This document shows positions 1-9,344 of a stretch of 64,000 nt of DNA, in pieces. Each line of letters starts with the position of its first letter. Position 1 is the first letter of the stretch. The stretch comes from Algoriphagus boritolerans DSM 17298 = JCM 18970 (GTDB lineage Bacteria > Bacteroidota > Bacteroidia > Cytophagales > Cyclobacteriaceae): positions 229,297 through 293,296 of the forward strand of contig NZ_FNVR01000002.1 in assembly GCF_900108085.1 (NCBI RefSeq), written 5' to 3'. The notes beneath the pieces were generated by a model. That model ran no database searches. It had not been told where the DNA came from and saw only the letters and a program-made list of their open reading frames with translations. Made by a program: the position numbers and the translations under genes.

Positions 1-537
1 TTTCTTCAGCAGAAGTTCATCGATTTTAGCAGAATACTGATCGGTTAGTTTCTGTACCTGATCTTCAGCACGTTTGATGGCGTCCTCCGGAGCTCCGTCT
101 TTTTGAAGTTTTCGAAGCGATTCATTCGTCTCTTTTCTGACACTTCGGATTGAGATTTTCCCTGATTCGCATTCTTGTTTGGACTGTTTCACGAGATTGA
201 TTCGACGCTCTTCGGTCAGTGCAGGGATGGTCAGCATAATGGATTCACCGTTGTTTTGCGGAGCTAGTCCAAGGTCAGAATTGATGATTCCCTTTTCGAT
301 TTCCTGAATCAGGTTTCTTTCGAAAGGTTTGATAGCCAAAGTTCGTGCATCCGGAGTAGTCACAGAGGCAACTTGGTTGATCGGGGTGGGTGAGCCATAG
401 TACATCACCATCACTCCGTCCAGCATATTGGGCATGGCCTTACCTGCCCGGATTTTTAGCAATTCAGCTGCAGTGTGATCCACTGCTTTTTGCATCAGTT
501 CTTTTGCTTCGTCTAAGAATAACTCGATTTCTTCCAT
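1..537 (-). CDS. frr: Ribosome recycling factor, C-terminus cut by window edge
   Basis: Ribosome recycling factor, which with EF-G splits the post-termination ribosome in the cytoplasm. The ATG is at 537 on the minus strand and 179 codons are visible. They begin MEEIELFLDEAKELMQKAV, and contain KIRAGKAMP, the GSPTPINQVA segment and LTEERR, all typical of the family. The last visible residues are DELLLKK. The usual length is about 185 residues, so only a handful of codons and the stop lie outside the window. It follows pyrH by 8 bases on the same strand, the common bacterial pyrH-frr pair, so the two are probably co-transcribed. Confidence 0.96.
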   Translation of the reverse strand, partial: MEEIELFLDEAKELMQKAVDHTAAELLKIRAGKAMPNMLDGVMVMYYGSPTPINQVASVTTPDARTLAIKPFERNLIQEIEKGIINSDLGLAPQNNGESIMLTIPALTEERRINLVKQSKQECESGKISIRSVRKETNESLRKLQKDGAPEDAIKRAEDQVQKLTDQYSAKIDELLLKK

Positions 538-545
538 GATTTAAT

Positions 546-1259
546 TCAGGATTTATCAGTGATCAATGTTCCTATTTGTTCTCCAAGTACGAGTTTGCTC
601 AGGTTACCGGCCTTGTTCATGTCAAAAACGATAATTGGCAGGTTGTTTTCCTGGCATAGGGTAAAGGCCGTCATATCCATCACGTTGAGGTTTTTCTCAT
701 AGACCTCGCTAAAGGTGATTTGCTCATATTTCGTGGCAGTTGGATCCTTCTCTGGATCAGCTGTATAAACTCCATCTACCCGGGTGCCTTTCAGTACGAC
801 ATCACCTTCAATTTCAATTGCACGTAGTGCTGCTGTGGAATCTGTGGTAAAATATGGATTCCCGATTCCGGCACCAAAAATAACAATTCTGCCTTTTTCC
901 AAGTGGCGAATTGCTCTTCTTCGGATGAATGGCTCACATACACTTTCGATTTTGATGCCAGACATCAATCGGGTAAACATGCCGTTTTGCTCCAAAGCAC
1001 TTTGTAAAGCCATCGCATTGATCAGCGTGGCGAGCATTCCCATGTAGTCACCCTGCACTCGATCGATACCGGATTTCTCAGCCTGGACTCCCCTAAAAAT
1101 ATTACCGCCACCTATCACGATCGCTATCTCCACTCCCATTTCTTTCACCTTTTTGATTTCATCAGCATATTGCTGAAGACGTGAAGGATCAATGCCGTAG
1201 TTTTTTTCACCCATCAGGGCTTCTCCACTGAGTTTGAGTAGAATGCGCTTGTATTTCAT
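546..1259 (-). CDS. pyrH: Uridylate kinase (UMP kinase)
   Basis: Phosphorylates UMP to UDP with ATP, a step of pyrimidine nucleotide synthesis; cytoplasmic hexamer. The 237-residue length is normal for the bacterial family. Family motifs seen are KLSGEALMG at the N-terminus, GGGNIFRG, the TDSTAALRA segment, and [16 protein letters not shown] near the nucleotide site. The ATG at 1259 gives the usual [15 protein letters not shown] start. It lies 8 bases upstream of frr in the same direction. A TATATTTG element resembling the bacteroidete -7 box occurs on the minus strand at 1372-1379, but the matching -33 position reads TAG rather than TTG, so the promoter is uncertain. Confidence 0.97.
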   Translation of the reverse strand: MKYKRILLKLSGEALMGEKNYGIDPSRLQQYADEIKKVKEMGVEIAIVIGGGNIFRGVQAEKSGIDRVQGDYMGMLATLINAMALQSALEQNGMFTRLMSGIKIESVCEPFIRRRAIRHLEKGRIVIFGAGIGNPYFTTDSTAALRAIEIEGDVVLKGTRVDGVYTADPEKDPTATKYEQITFSEVYEKNLNVMDMTAFTLCQENNLPIIVFDMNKAGNLSKLVLGEQIGTLITDKS

Positions 1260-1461
1260 TTTTTATACGAGGTTGATTTCTAAAGTTTATTCCGGATAAA
1301 TGCCCGAAATCTAATTGGATTTAGCTGTCAAATTGTGATCGAATCGACCCCGAAAAGTCTGAGCAATCCGACAAATATAATTTCTTCAACTCACAATGCT
1401 AGGGCCAAATCTAAAAATGGAAAACTGTAACTTACTTGAGTGGAGCTAATGACTTGATGCT

Positions 1462-2302
1462 ATGGGATTTTGGACGCAAAAAAGGGTGTGGATTATCGGC
1501 GCTTCTTCAGGAATCGGAGCGGGTTTAGTGCAACTTTTAGCAGAAAAGGGAGCTAAACTCATTATTCCTGCCCGGAGCGAAGCGAAACTCCATGAACTAG
1601 AAAAAAACCTGGCAACCGCGGAAATCCAAGTTCTCCCAGTCGATGTGGAACTACTTTCCACCCTTTTTGTCAAAACGCAAGACGCATAGCGGATTTTCAA
1701 TGGCTTGGATTACGTCTTTTTGAATGCAGGAGTGTCAGTCAGAGACTTGGCGTTAGAAAGCAAACTTGAAGTCGAGCGGAGAATCATGGATATTAATTTT
1801 TGGGGGCCGGTTGCGATCACCAAAGCCTTATTGAAAAAGAGAGACAGCAATGTGCCCCTTCATCTCGTGGTGACCTCCAGTCTGAGCGGTAAATACGGAG
1901 TTCCAAAACTCGCAACCTATTCTGCCTCTAAGCATGCCATTCAAGGTTATTTTGATTCTTTGCGGGCAAGAGATGTTTGGATCTGGATTGGTTGTCCATC
2001 TAGTCATTCCGGGATTTGTTCGGACAAATATTACCGTGGCGGGACTGCGGGGTGACGGAAGTCAAAATGGGAAAATGCAGAATGCTTTGGCTGAAGGTAT
2101 GGATCCTTGGACCCGTGCGAGGGGAATTTTGGAAGGCCCGGAAAAAGGAAAAGAAGAGTTTGTGGTCGGCGGAACAAAGCGATATACCATCGGGCTAAAC
2201 CGGTTTTTTCCGGGATTGATGAAAAAACTGATTCGATCCAATCCGCTACAGCGAATCAAAAAACTCCAGAGAATATTTTTCAGAGGGCAAAAGAGACAAT
2301 AG
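1462..2302 (+). pseudogene. Short-chain dehydrogenase/reductase, broken by stop and frameshift
   Basis: Reads as one SDR-family oxidoreductase of about 280 residues. The first part has the NAD(P)-binding GASSGIGAG motif (about residues 10-18). The same frame then meets a TAG stop at 1687-1689 and continues without interruption into LDYVFLNAGVS, the catalytic-type SSLSGKYG and YSASKHA (Tyr-x-x-x-Lys) motifs. Around 1964-1970 the homology moves by one base: SLRA is followed in the next frame by EMFGSGLVVHLVIPGFVRT and continues to a stop at 2300-2302. One extra base in the GCAAGAG stretch would explain the shift. Two separate lesions suggest a decayed gene, although sequencing error cannot be excluded. 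It converges with the biotin carrier gene, 8 bases away. Confidence 0.8.
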
Positions 2303-2310
2303 CCAACCTG

Positions 2311-2832
2311 TTAAAACTGAATCAAAACCTGATTCTTTTCCACACTTTGCTTCAGGGATACTTTCACTTCCTTGACCACACCATCTCCGGGAGATTTGAT
2401 GATGTTTTCCATTTTCATCGCTTCCAGGATCAATACCACGTCCCCTTTCTTGACTGCATCACCAGACTTTACTTTGAGATCGAGAATCAATCCAGGCATT
2501 GGGGCCTTGATGTTTTTGAGGAGGCCCGAACCGACTGCATTCATACCCATTTGTTCCAGCAAAAGGTCGAAACGATCCTTTAGCTGAAGGGTAGCAGTTT
2601 TGTATCCAAGTCGAATTTGGATGGTTTTAGTTTCCCTGTCAAAGGAAAGCATTTCTGCTTCCAACGATTGATGTCCTCGGATAAGGTGTAGGGTTCGGTC
2701 ATCTATCCATTTCAAATCCCAAGCGATAGGATTTTGATTGACATGGATCGAATCGGCTGTTTTTTCTACTGAATGGGTGCTGTCTTGAAGGATTACTGAA
2801 AACATTCCTGCTATTTTGGGATGAATATACAT
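2311..2832 (-). CDS. Biotin carboxyl carrier (biotinyl-lipoyl attachment) protein
   Basis: A 173-residue protein whose C-terminal part is a biotinyl domain: APMPGLILDL opens it and EAMKMEN carries the acceptor lysine, K140 by my count. The N-terminal 95 or so residues are less conserved and contain YIHPKIAG. Such proteins carry biotin for acetyl-CoA or propionyl-CoA type carboxylases; the spacing of the acceptor lysine about 33 residues from the end is normal. No biotin carboxylase or carboxyltransferase gene lies next to it, so the partner enzyme must be encoded elsewhere. It is divergent from the aminopeptidase gene with only 36 bases between start codons. Confidence 0.85.
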   Translation of the reverse strand: MYIHPKIAGMFSVILQDSTHSVEKTADSIHVNQNPIAWDLKWIDDRTLHLIRGHQSLEAEMLSFDRETKTIQIRLGYKTATLQLKDRFDLLLEQMGMNAVGSGLLKNIKAPMPGLILDLKVKSGDAVKKGDVVLILEAMKMENIIKSPGDGVVKEVKVSLKQSVEKNQVLIQF

Positions 2833-2868
2833 CTAACGGAGATATGGACTCCTTGAGATTTTCCAAAT

Positions 2869-5493
2869 ATGATCGAAATGAATTTGAAGCCAAAGAAAAT
2901 TTTGAAGAACAGTTTGATTTTAAGTTTTGCAATCGGGCTTTTAATTACTTCTTCCTGTAAATCTGAGAAGAATATTGTACAGGATAGGGTACAAGTTACC
3001 CCTTCTACTGATACCGATAGTTTAGCTGAAGTTGAAAAACGGCGGGTTTTGCGCTTGATCCAGGAAAAAGAAGCAAAGATATCAGGCTATAAAGCCAGCG
3101 CCAGGCGGGATTTCGATTTGTTGCACACCGATTTGGATTTGGCCTTTGATTGGGCAAGGCAGGCTGTATTCGGAAAGGCGAGGCTGAAATTGGTTCCTTA
3201 TTTTTACCCACAAAACGAGTTGGTCTTGGATGCCAAAGACTTTGAGGTCGGGGCGATTTATCTCATACAGGAGGAAGAACAGCGTAAACTCAATTATCGC
3301 TATGATGAAAAACAGCTCAAAATCTATCTACCGAGCGTGTTCACGTCAAAGGACACGCTTGAAGTTGAAATAAATTACACGGCATTTCCAGAACGGAACT
3401 CCGGAGAAGGAAGTGAGGCCATTACTGATAACAAAGGCCTATACTTTATCGATCCTTTGGACACCATTCCCGGTAAACCAACGATGATTTGGACTCAGGG
3501 AGAGACCGAGCATAACAGCAAATGGTTTCCGACGATTGACAAACCAAACGAGCGGCACACACATCTTTTCAAATTGACTGTGCCTGATTCCTTGGTCTCC
3601 ATCAGCAACGGAGAATTGATCAAGCAGGAACAACTAGGGAATGGATTTCGGAAGGATTATTGGGAAATGAATTTGCCACATGCGCCGTATTTAGCTGCAA
3701 TTGCGATCGGTGATTTTGGGAAAGTGGAGGCGAAGTGGCGAGATATTCCGCTTGGATATTATGTAGAAAAAGGCTTTGAAAAAGGAGCAGCAAAGGTATT
3801 TGAAAACACGCCGGAAATGATCGGCTTTTTCGAAGAAAAATTGGGAGTAAACTACCCTTGGCCAAAGTATGATCAGATCGTGGTGCAGGATTTCGTCTCG
3901 GGAGCGATGGAAAATACCACAGCTTCTATATTTTATGAAGATTTGAGATTGAATGAGCGGGAGGCGATCGATTCAGAATGGGATTACATCATCGCACATG
4001 AGCTTTTTCACCAGTGGTTTGGCGACTTGGTCACCACAGAATCCTGGGCAAACTTGACACTTAATGAAGCCTTTGCAAACTACAGCGAGTATCTCTGGAA
4101 TGAGCATAAGTACGGAGAAGATCAAGCGGCGTTGAAGTTGGTGTCAGAAATGGAGGGTTATTTTGCCGAATCTGAAACCAAGCAGGTTGATTTGATTCGA
4201 TTTGATTATGTCGAATCAGAAGATATGTTTGATTCGCACAGCTACAACAAGGGTGGAGTCATTCTTCATATGTTGAGAAAGCATCTGAGCGACACCGCAT
4301 TTTTCGAAGGGCTGAAACTATACCTGACAAAGCATGCATTTCAATCGGTGGAAGTTCATGATCTAAGGCTAGCCTTGGAACAGGTAAGCGGAGAGGATTT
4401 GAATTGGTTTTTCAATCAATGGTTTTTGGACAAAGGTCATCCTGAGCTCTTTTTCGAAGTAGATTATTCTCAACCGGAAAATATTCTGATCTCCGCTTTT
4501 CAAGTTCAGGATTTAGAAAATACTCCTTTGTATCAACTGCCAATTGAAGTAAGTTGGTATGAAGGCGGTATAAGGAAGTCCAAAACAATGAGGATGACTC
4601 AAGCTTTTCAGCAACTCGCCTTGGAAAATGGAACTCCAGTCACTCAAGTTTATATAGATGAAGGAAAAAATCTCCTGGCTCGAAGAACCCAGGAAATGAG
4701 TGCTGATCAATTTGCAATTCAGTTTAAGGAATCAAAGTTAGGAGTCGCCCGATATGAAGCATTGGATAGTTTGGTTGCAAGAGAAGCTAAAGACCAACTT
4801 CTGGAAATTTTGCCAATGGCTTTGAAGGACTCATTTTGGTCCGTTCGCGAAAATGTCTTGGGCTTTCTACAGAATGATCCGGAATGGAGAGAACAAGTAG
4901 ATGGATTGGAGGAGACGGTCTATGAACTGGCTGAAAATGACCCAAAAAACACGGTAAGAGCCGCTGCACTCGATCTTTTGGCAACTTGGGATCCTGAAAG
5001 ATATCAGCCAACATTTCTCCGTTTGGCCAATGATTCATCCTATTTAATTGCTAGTTCGGCTTTGATGGGATTGGTTAGTGCAACCGAAAGCCCCGTGGAC
5101 CCGGCAATCATAGGGCGTTTTGAAAAGGAAGGAAACTTCAGAATTTCAATACCGGTGGCGGAATACTACATACAACAGGAAGTGACTGGCAAAGGTCAAT
5201 GGTTTATGGATCGATTGGCTCAACTCTCCGGAGAGGGGCTTTATTTTTTCTTGGGATATTTTGCAGAGTATTTTTCACGATTTCCGGAGGAGGGAAAAGA
5301 CCAGGCGATAAATAGGTTGATGGGCCTGATGGAGAATGATCCCAAGAGTTATCTTCGGATGGGAGCGTTTCAAGCGCTCTTGGGATTTGCTGATGATGAA
5401 AGAGTAATTCAAAAATTAAATGAAGTAGCCTCCCGAGAAACCGATCAAAATCTCAAAAACTATTACAATTATTTCCTCGAAACACTCAACTGA
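2869..5493 (+). CDS. M1-family aminopeptidase lipoprotein with C-terminal helical repeats
   Basis: Zinc aminopeptidase of the M1 (gluzincin) family, trimming N-terminal residues from peptides. The exopeptidase motif GAMEN is at residues 345-349 and the zinc motif HELFH at 377-381, followed by the third ligand in TLNEAFANY about 20 residues later. The N-terminus is a lipoprotein signal: charged start, hydrophobic stretch, then ITSSC with the lipid-bearing Cys at position 30, so it is probably anchored in the outer membrane or periplasm. Residues from about 610 onwards look like HEAT-type alpha-helical repeats (for example YELAENDPKNTVRAAAL), often seen in this subfamily. Met4 at 2878 is an equally possible start. 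874 residues. Confidence 0.93.
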   Translation: MIEMNLKPKKILKNSLILSFAIGLLITSSCKSEKNIVQDRVQVTPSTDTDSLAEVEKRRVLRLIQEKEAKISGYKASARRDFDLLHTDLDLAFDWARQAVFGKARLKLVPYFYPQNELVLDAKDFEVGAIYLIQEEEQRKLNYRYDEKQLKIYLPSVFTSKDTLEVEINYTAFPERNSGEGSEAITDNKGLYFIDPLDTIPGKPTMIWTQGETEHNSKWFPTIDKPNERHTHLFKLTVPDSLVSISNGELIKQEQLGNGFRKDYWEMNLPHAPYLAAIAIGDFGKVEAKWRDIPLGYYVEKGFEKGAAKVFENTPEMIGFFEEKLGVNYPWPKYDQIVVQDFVSGAMENTTASIFYEDLRLNEREAIDSEWDYIIAHELFHQWFGDLVTTESWANLTLNEAFANYSEYLWNEHKYGEDQAALKLVSEMEGYFAESETKQVDLIRFDYVESEDMFDSHSYNKGGVILHMLRKHLSDTAFFEGLKLYLTKHAFQSVEVHDLRLALEQVSGEDLNWFFNQWFLDKGHPELFFEVDYSQPENILISAFQVQDLENTPLYQLPIEVSWYEGGIRKSKTMRMTQAFQQLALENGTPVTQVYIDEGKNLLARRTQEMSADQFAIQFKESKLGVARYEALDSLVAREAKDQLLEILPMALKDSFWSVRENVLGFLQNDPEWREQVDGLEETVYELAENDPKNTVRAAALDLLATWDPERYQPTFLRLANDSSYLIASSALMGLVSATESPVDPAIIGRFEKEGNFRISIPVAEYYIQQEVTGKGQWFMDRLAQLSGEGLYFFLGYFAEYFSRFPEEGKDQAINRLMGLMENDPKSYLRMGAFQALLGFADDERVIQKLNEVASRETDQNLKNYYNYFLETLN

Positions 5494-5567
5494 AAAAATT
5501 AACCGGTTGATTTTTAAAACATTGAATTAATAGCTGTGAAAAAGTCATCAATTTTAAGATTCATCCT

Positions 5568-5597
5568 TTGATACTTTGACAAAAGGCTATAATTTTG
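5568..5597 (+). promoter_or_regulatory. Bacteroidete-type promoter for the tRNA-tuf unit
   Basis: TTG at 5568-5570, exactly 19 bases, then TAATTTTG at 5590-5597, matching the Bacteroidota sigma consensus TTG-N19-TAnnTTTG. It lies about 50 bases before tRNA-Tyr and is the likely start point for the three tRNAs and tuf. Confidence 0.8.
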
Positions 5598-5647
5598 CCA
5601 TCCGTTAAGATAGCAAGGAGTCAAATCCAGCCAATTTTAGCGTAGTT

Positions 5648-5730
5648 GGGGGAATACCAAAGCGGCCAACTGGGACGGACTGTAAATCCGTTGACTTATG
5701 TCTTCACAGGTTCGAATCCTGTTTCCCCCA
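5648..5730 (+). tRNA. tRNA-Tyr (GTA)
   Basis: An 83-base cloverleaf: acceptor GGGGGAA pairs with TTCCCCC at 5723-5729, discriminator A at 5730, anticodon GTA at 5682-5684 and a T arm with GGTTCGAATCC. The long variable arm (GACTTATGTC region) fits a class II tRNA such as bacterial tyrosine tRNA. CCA is not encoded. Confidence 0.95.
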
Positions 5731-5802
5731 CGTGATTGCCCGAATGCGAAATTTTTTTTCTAGTTTTGCAGGGCTTTAAAAAATCCGGTGCGCCGGTTAC
5801 AA

Positions 5803-5875
5803 GCGGGAGTAGCTCAGTTGGTAGAGCGGCAGCCTTCCAAGCTGCAGGTCGCGGGTTCGAGCCTCGTCTCCCGCT
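5803..5875 (+). tRNA. tRNA-Gly (TCC)
   Basis: A 73-base cloverleaf: acceptor GCGGGAG pairs with CTCCCGC, D arm with AGCTCAGTTGGTAGAGC, anticodon loop CTTCCAA giving TCC, T loop GTTCGAG, discriminator T at 5875. It lies 72 bases after tRNA-Tyr and 33 before tRNA-Thr, in the same direction. Confidence 0.95.
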
Positions 5876-5908
5876 CTTTCATTTCCTTCGGGAAATCAAA
5901 GGGCAAAA

Positions 5909-5980
5909 GCCGACGTAGCTCAGGGGTAGAGTACTTCCTTGGTAAGGAAGGGGTCACGGGTTCAATTCCCGTCGTTGGCT
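5909..5980 (+). tRNA. tRNA-Thr (GGT)
   Basis: A 72-base cloverleaf: acceptor GCCGACG pairs with CGTTGGC through one G-T wobble, anticodon stem ACTTCCTTGGTAAGGAAG with anticodon GGT, T loop GTTCAAT, discriminator T at 5980. It sits 59 bases upstream of tuf; tRNAs directly before tuf are a common bacterial arrangement. Confidence 0.95.
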
Positions 5981-6039
5981 CAATTACAGAGAATTATTAT
6001 CTAAACATAACTTTAAACTTAAACTGAGGATTTTCACGC

Positions 6040-7227
6040 ATGGCAAAAGCAACCTTCGACCGTTCCAAGCCGCACGTTAACATCGGTACGATTGGACACG
6101 TAGACCATGGCAAAACAACCCTGACTGCCGCCATCACTACCGTATTGGCTAAAAAAGGTCTTTCTGAATTGAGAGATTTCTCTTCAATAGATAACGCTCC
6201 TGAAGAGAAAGAAAGAGGTATTACTATCAATACTTCCCACGTAGAATATCAAACTGAAAACAGACACTACGCACACGTGGATTGTCCTGGTCACGCTGAC
6301 TACGTTAAAAACATGGTTACTGGTGCTGCCCAGATGGACGGTGCTATTCTTGTAGTAGCAGCAACTGACGGACCTATGCCACAGACCAGAGAGCACATCC
6401 TTTTGGCTCGTCAGGTAGGTGTACCTCAACTGGTAGTGTTTATGAACAAAGTTGACATGGTTGACGATCCTGAGCTTCTTGAGCTTGTGGAAATGGAGAT
6501 CAGAGAACTTCTTTCATTCTATGATTTTGACGGTGACAACATTCCGGTAATTGCTGGATCTGCACTTGGAGCCTTAAACGGCGAAGAGAAGTGGGTTGAA
6601 ACTGTTCTGGAATTGATGAATGCAGTAGATACATTTATTCCGATTCCTGCTCGTCTTGTTGACAAAGACTTCTTGATGCCAGTAGAAGACGTATTCTCGA
6701 TCACTGGCCGTGGTACTGTGGCTACAGGTAGAATCGAAAGAGGTATAATCAACTCTGGCGAACCAGTAGATATCATCGGTATGGGTGCTGAAGGCTTGAA
6801 GTCTACAGTTACCGGTGTGGAGATGTTCCGTAAAATCCTGGATAGAGGTGAAGCTGGTGACAATGTTGGTCTATTGCTTAGAGGTATTGAAAAATCTCAG
6901 ATCAAGCGAGGAATGATCATCTGTAAGCCAGGATCTGTGAAGCCACACGCTCACTTCAAAGCAGAAGTTTACGTGCTGTCAAAAGAAGAAGGTGGACGTC
7001 ATACTCCATTCTTCAACAAATACAGACCTCAGTTTTACCTTAGAACTACTGACGTAACTGGAGAGATCAAACTTCCTGAGAACGTTGAAATGGTGATGCC
7101 AGGTGATAACGTTACCATCGAAGTAACTCTTCTTAATGCAGTTGCATTGGAAAAAGGTCTTCGATTCGCAATCAGAGAAGGTGGTAGAACAGTAGGTGCC
7201 GGTCAGGTTACCGAAATTCTAGACTAA
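6040..7227 (+). CDS. tuf: Elongation factor Tu
   Basis: GTPase that delivers aminoacyl-tRNA to the ribosome. 395 residues, the usual length. GTP-binding motifs are all present: GHVDHGKTT near residue 18, the switch segment [20 protein letters not shown] near 80, NKVDM near 135 and the SAL motif near 173. Domain 2 and 3 signatures include [13 protein letters not shown] and the terminal [15 protein letters not shown]. The start at 6040 gives [20 protein letters not shown]. It is transcribed with the three upstream tRNAs, not with fusA, which lies 16 kb away in the rpsL operon. A strong palindromic terminator follows it. Confidence 0.99.
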   Translation: MAKATFDRSKPHVNIGTIGHVDHGKTTLTAAITTVLAKKGLSELRDFSSIDNAPEEKERGITINTSHVEYQTENRHYAHVDCPGHADYVKNMVTGAAQMDGAILVVAATDGPMPQTREHILLARQVGVPQLVVFMNKVDMVDDPELLELVEMEIRELLSFYDFDGDNIPVIAGSALGALNGEEKWVETVLELMNAVDTFIPIPARLVDKDFLMPVEDVFSITGRGTVATGRIERGIINSGEPVDIIGMGAEGLKSTVTGVEMFRKILDRGEAGDNVGLLLRGIEKSQIKRGMIICKPGSVKPHAHFKAEVYVLSKEEGGRHTPFFNKYRPQFYLRTTDVTGEIKLPENVEMVMPGDNVTIEVTLLNAVALEKGLRFAIREGGRTVGAGQVTEILD

Positions 7228-7250
7228 TACTACTTATTTTCCAGTAAACG

Positions 7251-7286
7251 ATGCGATCCCAAATTAATTTGGGATCGCATTTGTTT
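7251..7286 (+). terminator. Palindromic terminator after tuf
   Basis: Bases 7251-7280 form a perfect 30-base palindrome (ATGCGATCCCAAATT and its complement, AATT at the centre), followed by TTGTTT. It ends the tRNA-tuf transcript. The first TTG after the stem is also the -33 box of the next promoter. Confidence 0.85.
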
Positions 7287-7310
7287 CTAAAGACATTATT
7301 CCTAATTTTG
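7281..7310 (+). promoter_or_regulatory. Bacteroidete-type promoter for tRNA-Trp, secE, nusG and rplKAJL
   Basis: TTG at 7281-7283, 19 bases, TAATTTTG at 7303-7310, matching the consensus. The start point would fall about 20 bases before tRNA-Trp. The -33 box abuts the tuf terminator stem with no gap. Confidence 0.8.
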
Positions 7311-7338
7311 CATTCCCATTTGCGGAGCGTTCAATCAC

Positions 7339-7409
7339 ACGGGCATAGTTCAATGGTAGAATAGCGGTCTCCAAAACCGTTGATGGGAGTTCGAATCTCT
7401 CTGCCCGTG
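7339..7409 (+). tRNA. tRNA-Trp (CCA)
   Basis: A 71-base cloverleaf: acceptor ACGGGCA pairs with TGCCCGT, anticodon loop CTCCAAA giving CCA inside the stem GCGGT/ACCGT, T loop GTTCGAA, discriminator G at 7409. It is 17 bases before secE, the classical trpT-secE-nusG arrangement. Confidence 0.94.
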
Positions 7410-7426
7410 CAGTAAGTAAGTAGACT

Positions 7427-7615
7427 ATGAATCTGAAAAACTTTGTCCTGGAGTCATACGACGAGATGAAAAACAAGGTCACTTGGCCTAAGTATTCATT
7501 TCTTCAAAATAGTGCCGTATTGGTGTTGGTAGCATCACTCATCTTCGCATTGTTTATCGGTGTGGTGGATTTGGGATTTGAGAACATCATGACATGGTTT
7601 TATGATTTATTCTAA
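7427..7615 (+). CDS. secE: Preprotein translocase subunit SecE
   Basis: Small essential subunit of the SecYEG channel in the inner membrane. At 62 residues it is the single-helix form usual outside gamma-proteobacteria. The amphipathic segment with the conserved EMKNKVTWPK lies at about residues 12-22, and one membrane helix follows at about 29-52 (AVLVLVASLIFALFIGVVDL). It lies between tRNA-Trp and nusG, 13 bases before nusG. Confidence 0.95.
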   Translation: MNLKNFVLESYDEMKNKVTWPKYSFLQNSAVLVLVASLIFALFIGVVDLGFENIMTWFYDLF

Positions 7616-7628
7616 TTGACATTACAGA

Positions 7629-8186
7629 ATGGCTGAACATAAGTGGTATGTACTCAGAGTAGTAGCGGGACAGGAAAAGAAAACCAAGACCTATCTGGAC
7701 AATGAAATCCAGAGACAAAAGATCGAGGAGTTTATTCCTGAAGTGCTCATTCCTTCTGAGAAAATATATGAAATGCGAAATGGCAAAAAGCGTGTCCGAG
7801 AAAGAAACTTCTTTCCGGGCTATGTTTTAGTCAACGCAGATCTTTCCAATGGTGAAGCCAATCACGTAATAACCAGCATTCCGGGTGTCATCGGGTTTCT
7901 TGGATCAAACCAGGGGGGAGCTTCCAAAACCCCTGAACCATTACGGCAATCAGAAATCAACCGTATTTTAGGTAAGGTTGAAGAGATTGATGAGTTTGCA
8001 GAGAAGCAGGACACACCATTTATAGTTGGAGAGCCCGTAAAAGTAATGGACGGCCCCTTCAGTGGATTTACCGGGACAATTGAGGAGATATTTGAGGAGA
8101 AGAAGAAGCTTAATGTTATGGTTAAGATCTTCGGCCGAAATACTCCTGTTGAATTAAATTTTATACAAGTAGAAAAACAAGACTAA
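7629..8186 (+). CDS. nusG: Transcription antitermination factor NusG
   Basis: Binds RNA polymerase and couples transcription to the leading ribosome or Rho. 185 residues: an N-terminal NGN domain opening [14 protein letters not shown], with the FFPGYVLV core near residue 60, and a C-terminal KOW domain with [16 protein letters not shown] near 135-150. The length is normal. It sits in the usual secE-nusG-rplK order, with 3 bases before rplK. Confidence 0.98.
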   Translation: MAEHKWYVLRVVAGQEKKTKTYLDNEIQRQKIEEFIPEVLIPSEKIYEMRNGKKRVRERNFFPGYVLVNADLSNGEANHVITSIPGVIGFLGSNQGGASKTPEPLRQSEINRILGKVEEIDEFAEKQDTPFIVGEPVKVMDGPFSGFTGTIEEIFEEKKKLNVMVKIFGRNTPVELNFIQVEKQD

Positions 8187-8189
8187 GCA

Positions 8190-8633
8190 ATGGCTAAGGA
8201 AATCACTGGTTATGTAAAACTGCAGGTGAAAGGTGGCCAGGCTAATCCGTCGCCTCCAGTAGGTCCAGCTCTTGGTTCCAAGGGTTTGAACATTATGGAG
8301 TTCTGTAAGCAGTTCAATGCGCGAACCCAAGACAAAATGGGTACTGTGCTACCGGTACTGATTACGGTTTTTTCTGACAAGTCTTTTGAATTCGTGGTAA
8401 AAACTCCTCCGGCAGCTAATCTGCTGTTGGAAGCCGCAAAACTCAAAGGCGGTTCAGCTGAACCAAATAGAAAGAAAGTAGGATCTGTTACCTGGGATCA
8501 GGTAAAAGTGATTGCTGAGACGAAAATGCCTGACCTTAATGCTTTCAAAGTAGAGTCTGCCATGAAAATGGTAGCTGGAACTGCACGAAGCATGGGTATC
8601 ACAGTATCTGGTAAAGCCCCTTGGGAAGTATAA
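8190..8633 (+). CDS. rplK: 50S ribosomal protein L11 (uL11)
   Basis: Binds the GTPase-associated region of 23S rRNA at the factor-binding centre and is the target site region for thiopeptides. 147 residues. The proline-rich [15 protein letters not shown] loop is at about residues 14-28 and the C-terminal RNA-binding part contains KMPDLNAF and GTARSMGI. First of the rplK-rplA-rplJ-rplL series; 10 bases separate it from rplA. Confidence 0.98.
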   Translation: MAKEITGYVKLQVKGGQANPSPPVGPALGSKGLNIMEFCKQFNARTQDKMGTVLPVLITVFSDKSFEFVVKTPPAANLLLEAAKLKGGSAEPNRKKVGSVTWDQVKVIAETKMPDLNAFKVESAMKMVAGTARSMGITVSGKAPWEV

Positions 8634-8643
8634 ATAAAAAACA

Positions 8644-9342
8644 ATGGCTAAGTTAACAAAAAAGCAAAAAGAAGCTCTTTCTAAGTACGACGCAAGCCAA
8701 GTGTACTCCCTGGAGGCAGCTTCTTCACTGGTAAAGGAAATTACTATGACTAAGTTTGATGCATCCGTGGATGTAGACGTCCGTTTGGGCGTTGATCCAA
8801 GGAAAGCAGATCAAATGGTAAGAGGTGTAGTAGCACTTCCTCACGGTACTGGCAAAGACATCAAAGTATTGGTGCTTTGTACTCCTGATAAAGTAGCAGA
8901 AGCAACTGAAGCAGGTGCAGATTACGTAGGTTTGGACGATTACATAGCCAAAATCGAAGGCGGTTGGACTGACATTGATGTCATTATCACCATGCCAAAC
9001 GTAATGGCTAAGGTAGGTAGGTTAGGTAGAGTATTAGGTCCTCGTGGCTTGATGCCAAATCCTAAATCAGGAACAGTTACCCTCGATGTGGCTAAAGCGG
9101 TAAAAGAAGTAAAAGCTGGTAAAATCGACTTCAAGGTTGATAAGTTTGGAATTGTCCATGCCGGTGTTGGTAAAGTGTCTTTCTCTCCCGAGCAAATCGA
9201 GGAAAACGTGAAAGAACTTATCATGACTATCTCTAAGCTGAAGCCAACTTCATCTAAAGGTACATATTTCAAAAGTATTCATTTGTCGAGCACAATGTCT
9301 CCGGGTATCGCTGTAGACAAGGGTAGCATTCAAGGTATTTAA
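8644..9342 (+). CDS. rplA: 50S ribosomal protein L1 (uL1)
   Basis: Forms the mobile L1 stalk that handles E-site tRNA; in many bacteria it also represses its own operon by binding the rplK-rplA leader, which was not traced here. 232 residues, normal length. Signature segments are [18 protein letters not shown], the central [15 protein letters not shown] near residue 125-140, and the C-terminal [13 protein letters not shown]. It ends 2 bases before rplJ. Confidence 0.98.
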   Translation: MAKLTKKQKEALSKYDASQVYSLEAASSLVKEITMTKFDASVDVDVRLGVDPRKADQMVRGVVALPHGTGKDIKVLVLCTPDKVAEATEAGADYVGLDDYIAKIEGGWTDIDVIITMPNVMAKVGRLGRVLGPRGLMPNPKSGTVTLDVAKAVKEVKAGKIDFKVDKFGIVHAGVGKVSFSPEQIEENVKELIMTISKLKPTSSKGTYFKSIHLSSTMSPGIAVDKGSIQGI

Positions 9343-9344
9343 TC

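Noticed and set aside
5736..6027. Two open frames across the tRNA genes
   Set aside because: They overlap tRNA-Gly and tRNA-Thr; their peptides are translated tRNA sequence (SSVGRAAAFQAAGRG type), a familiar artefact.
7264..7482. Minus-strand frame over tRNA-Trp
   Set aside because: Translated antisense of the tRNA and secE start; no coding character.
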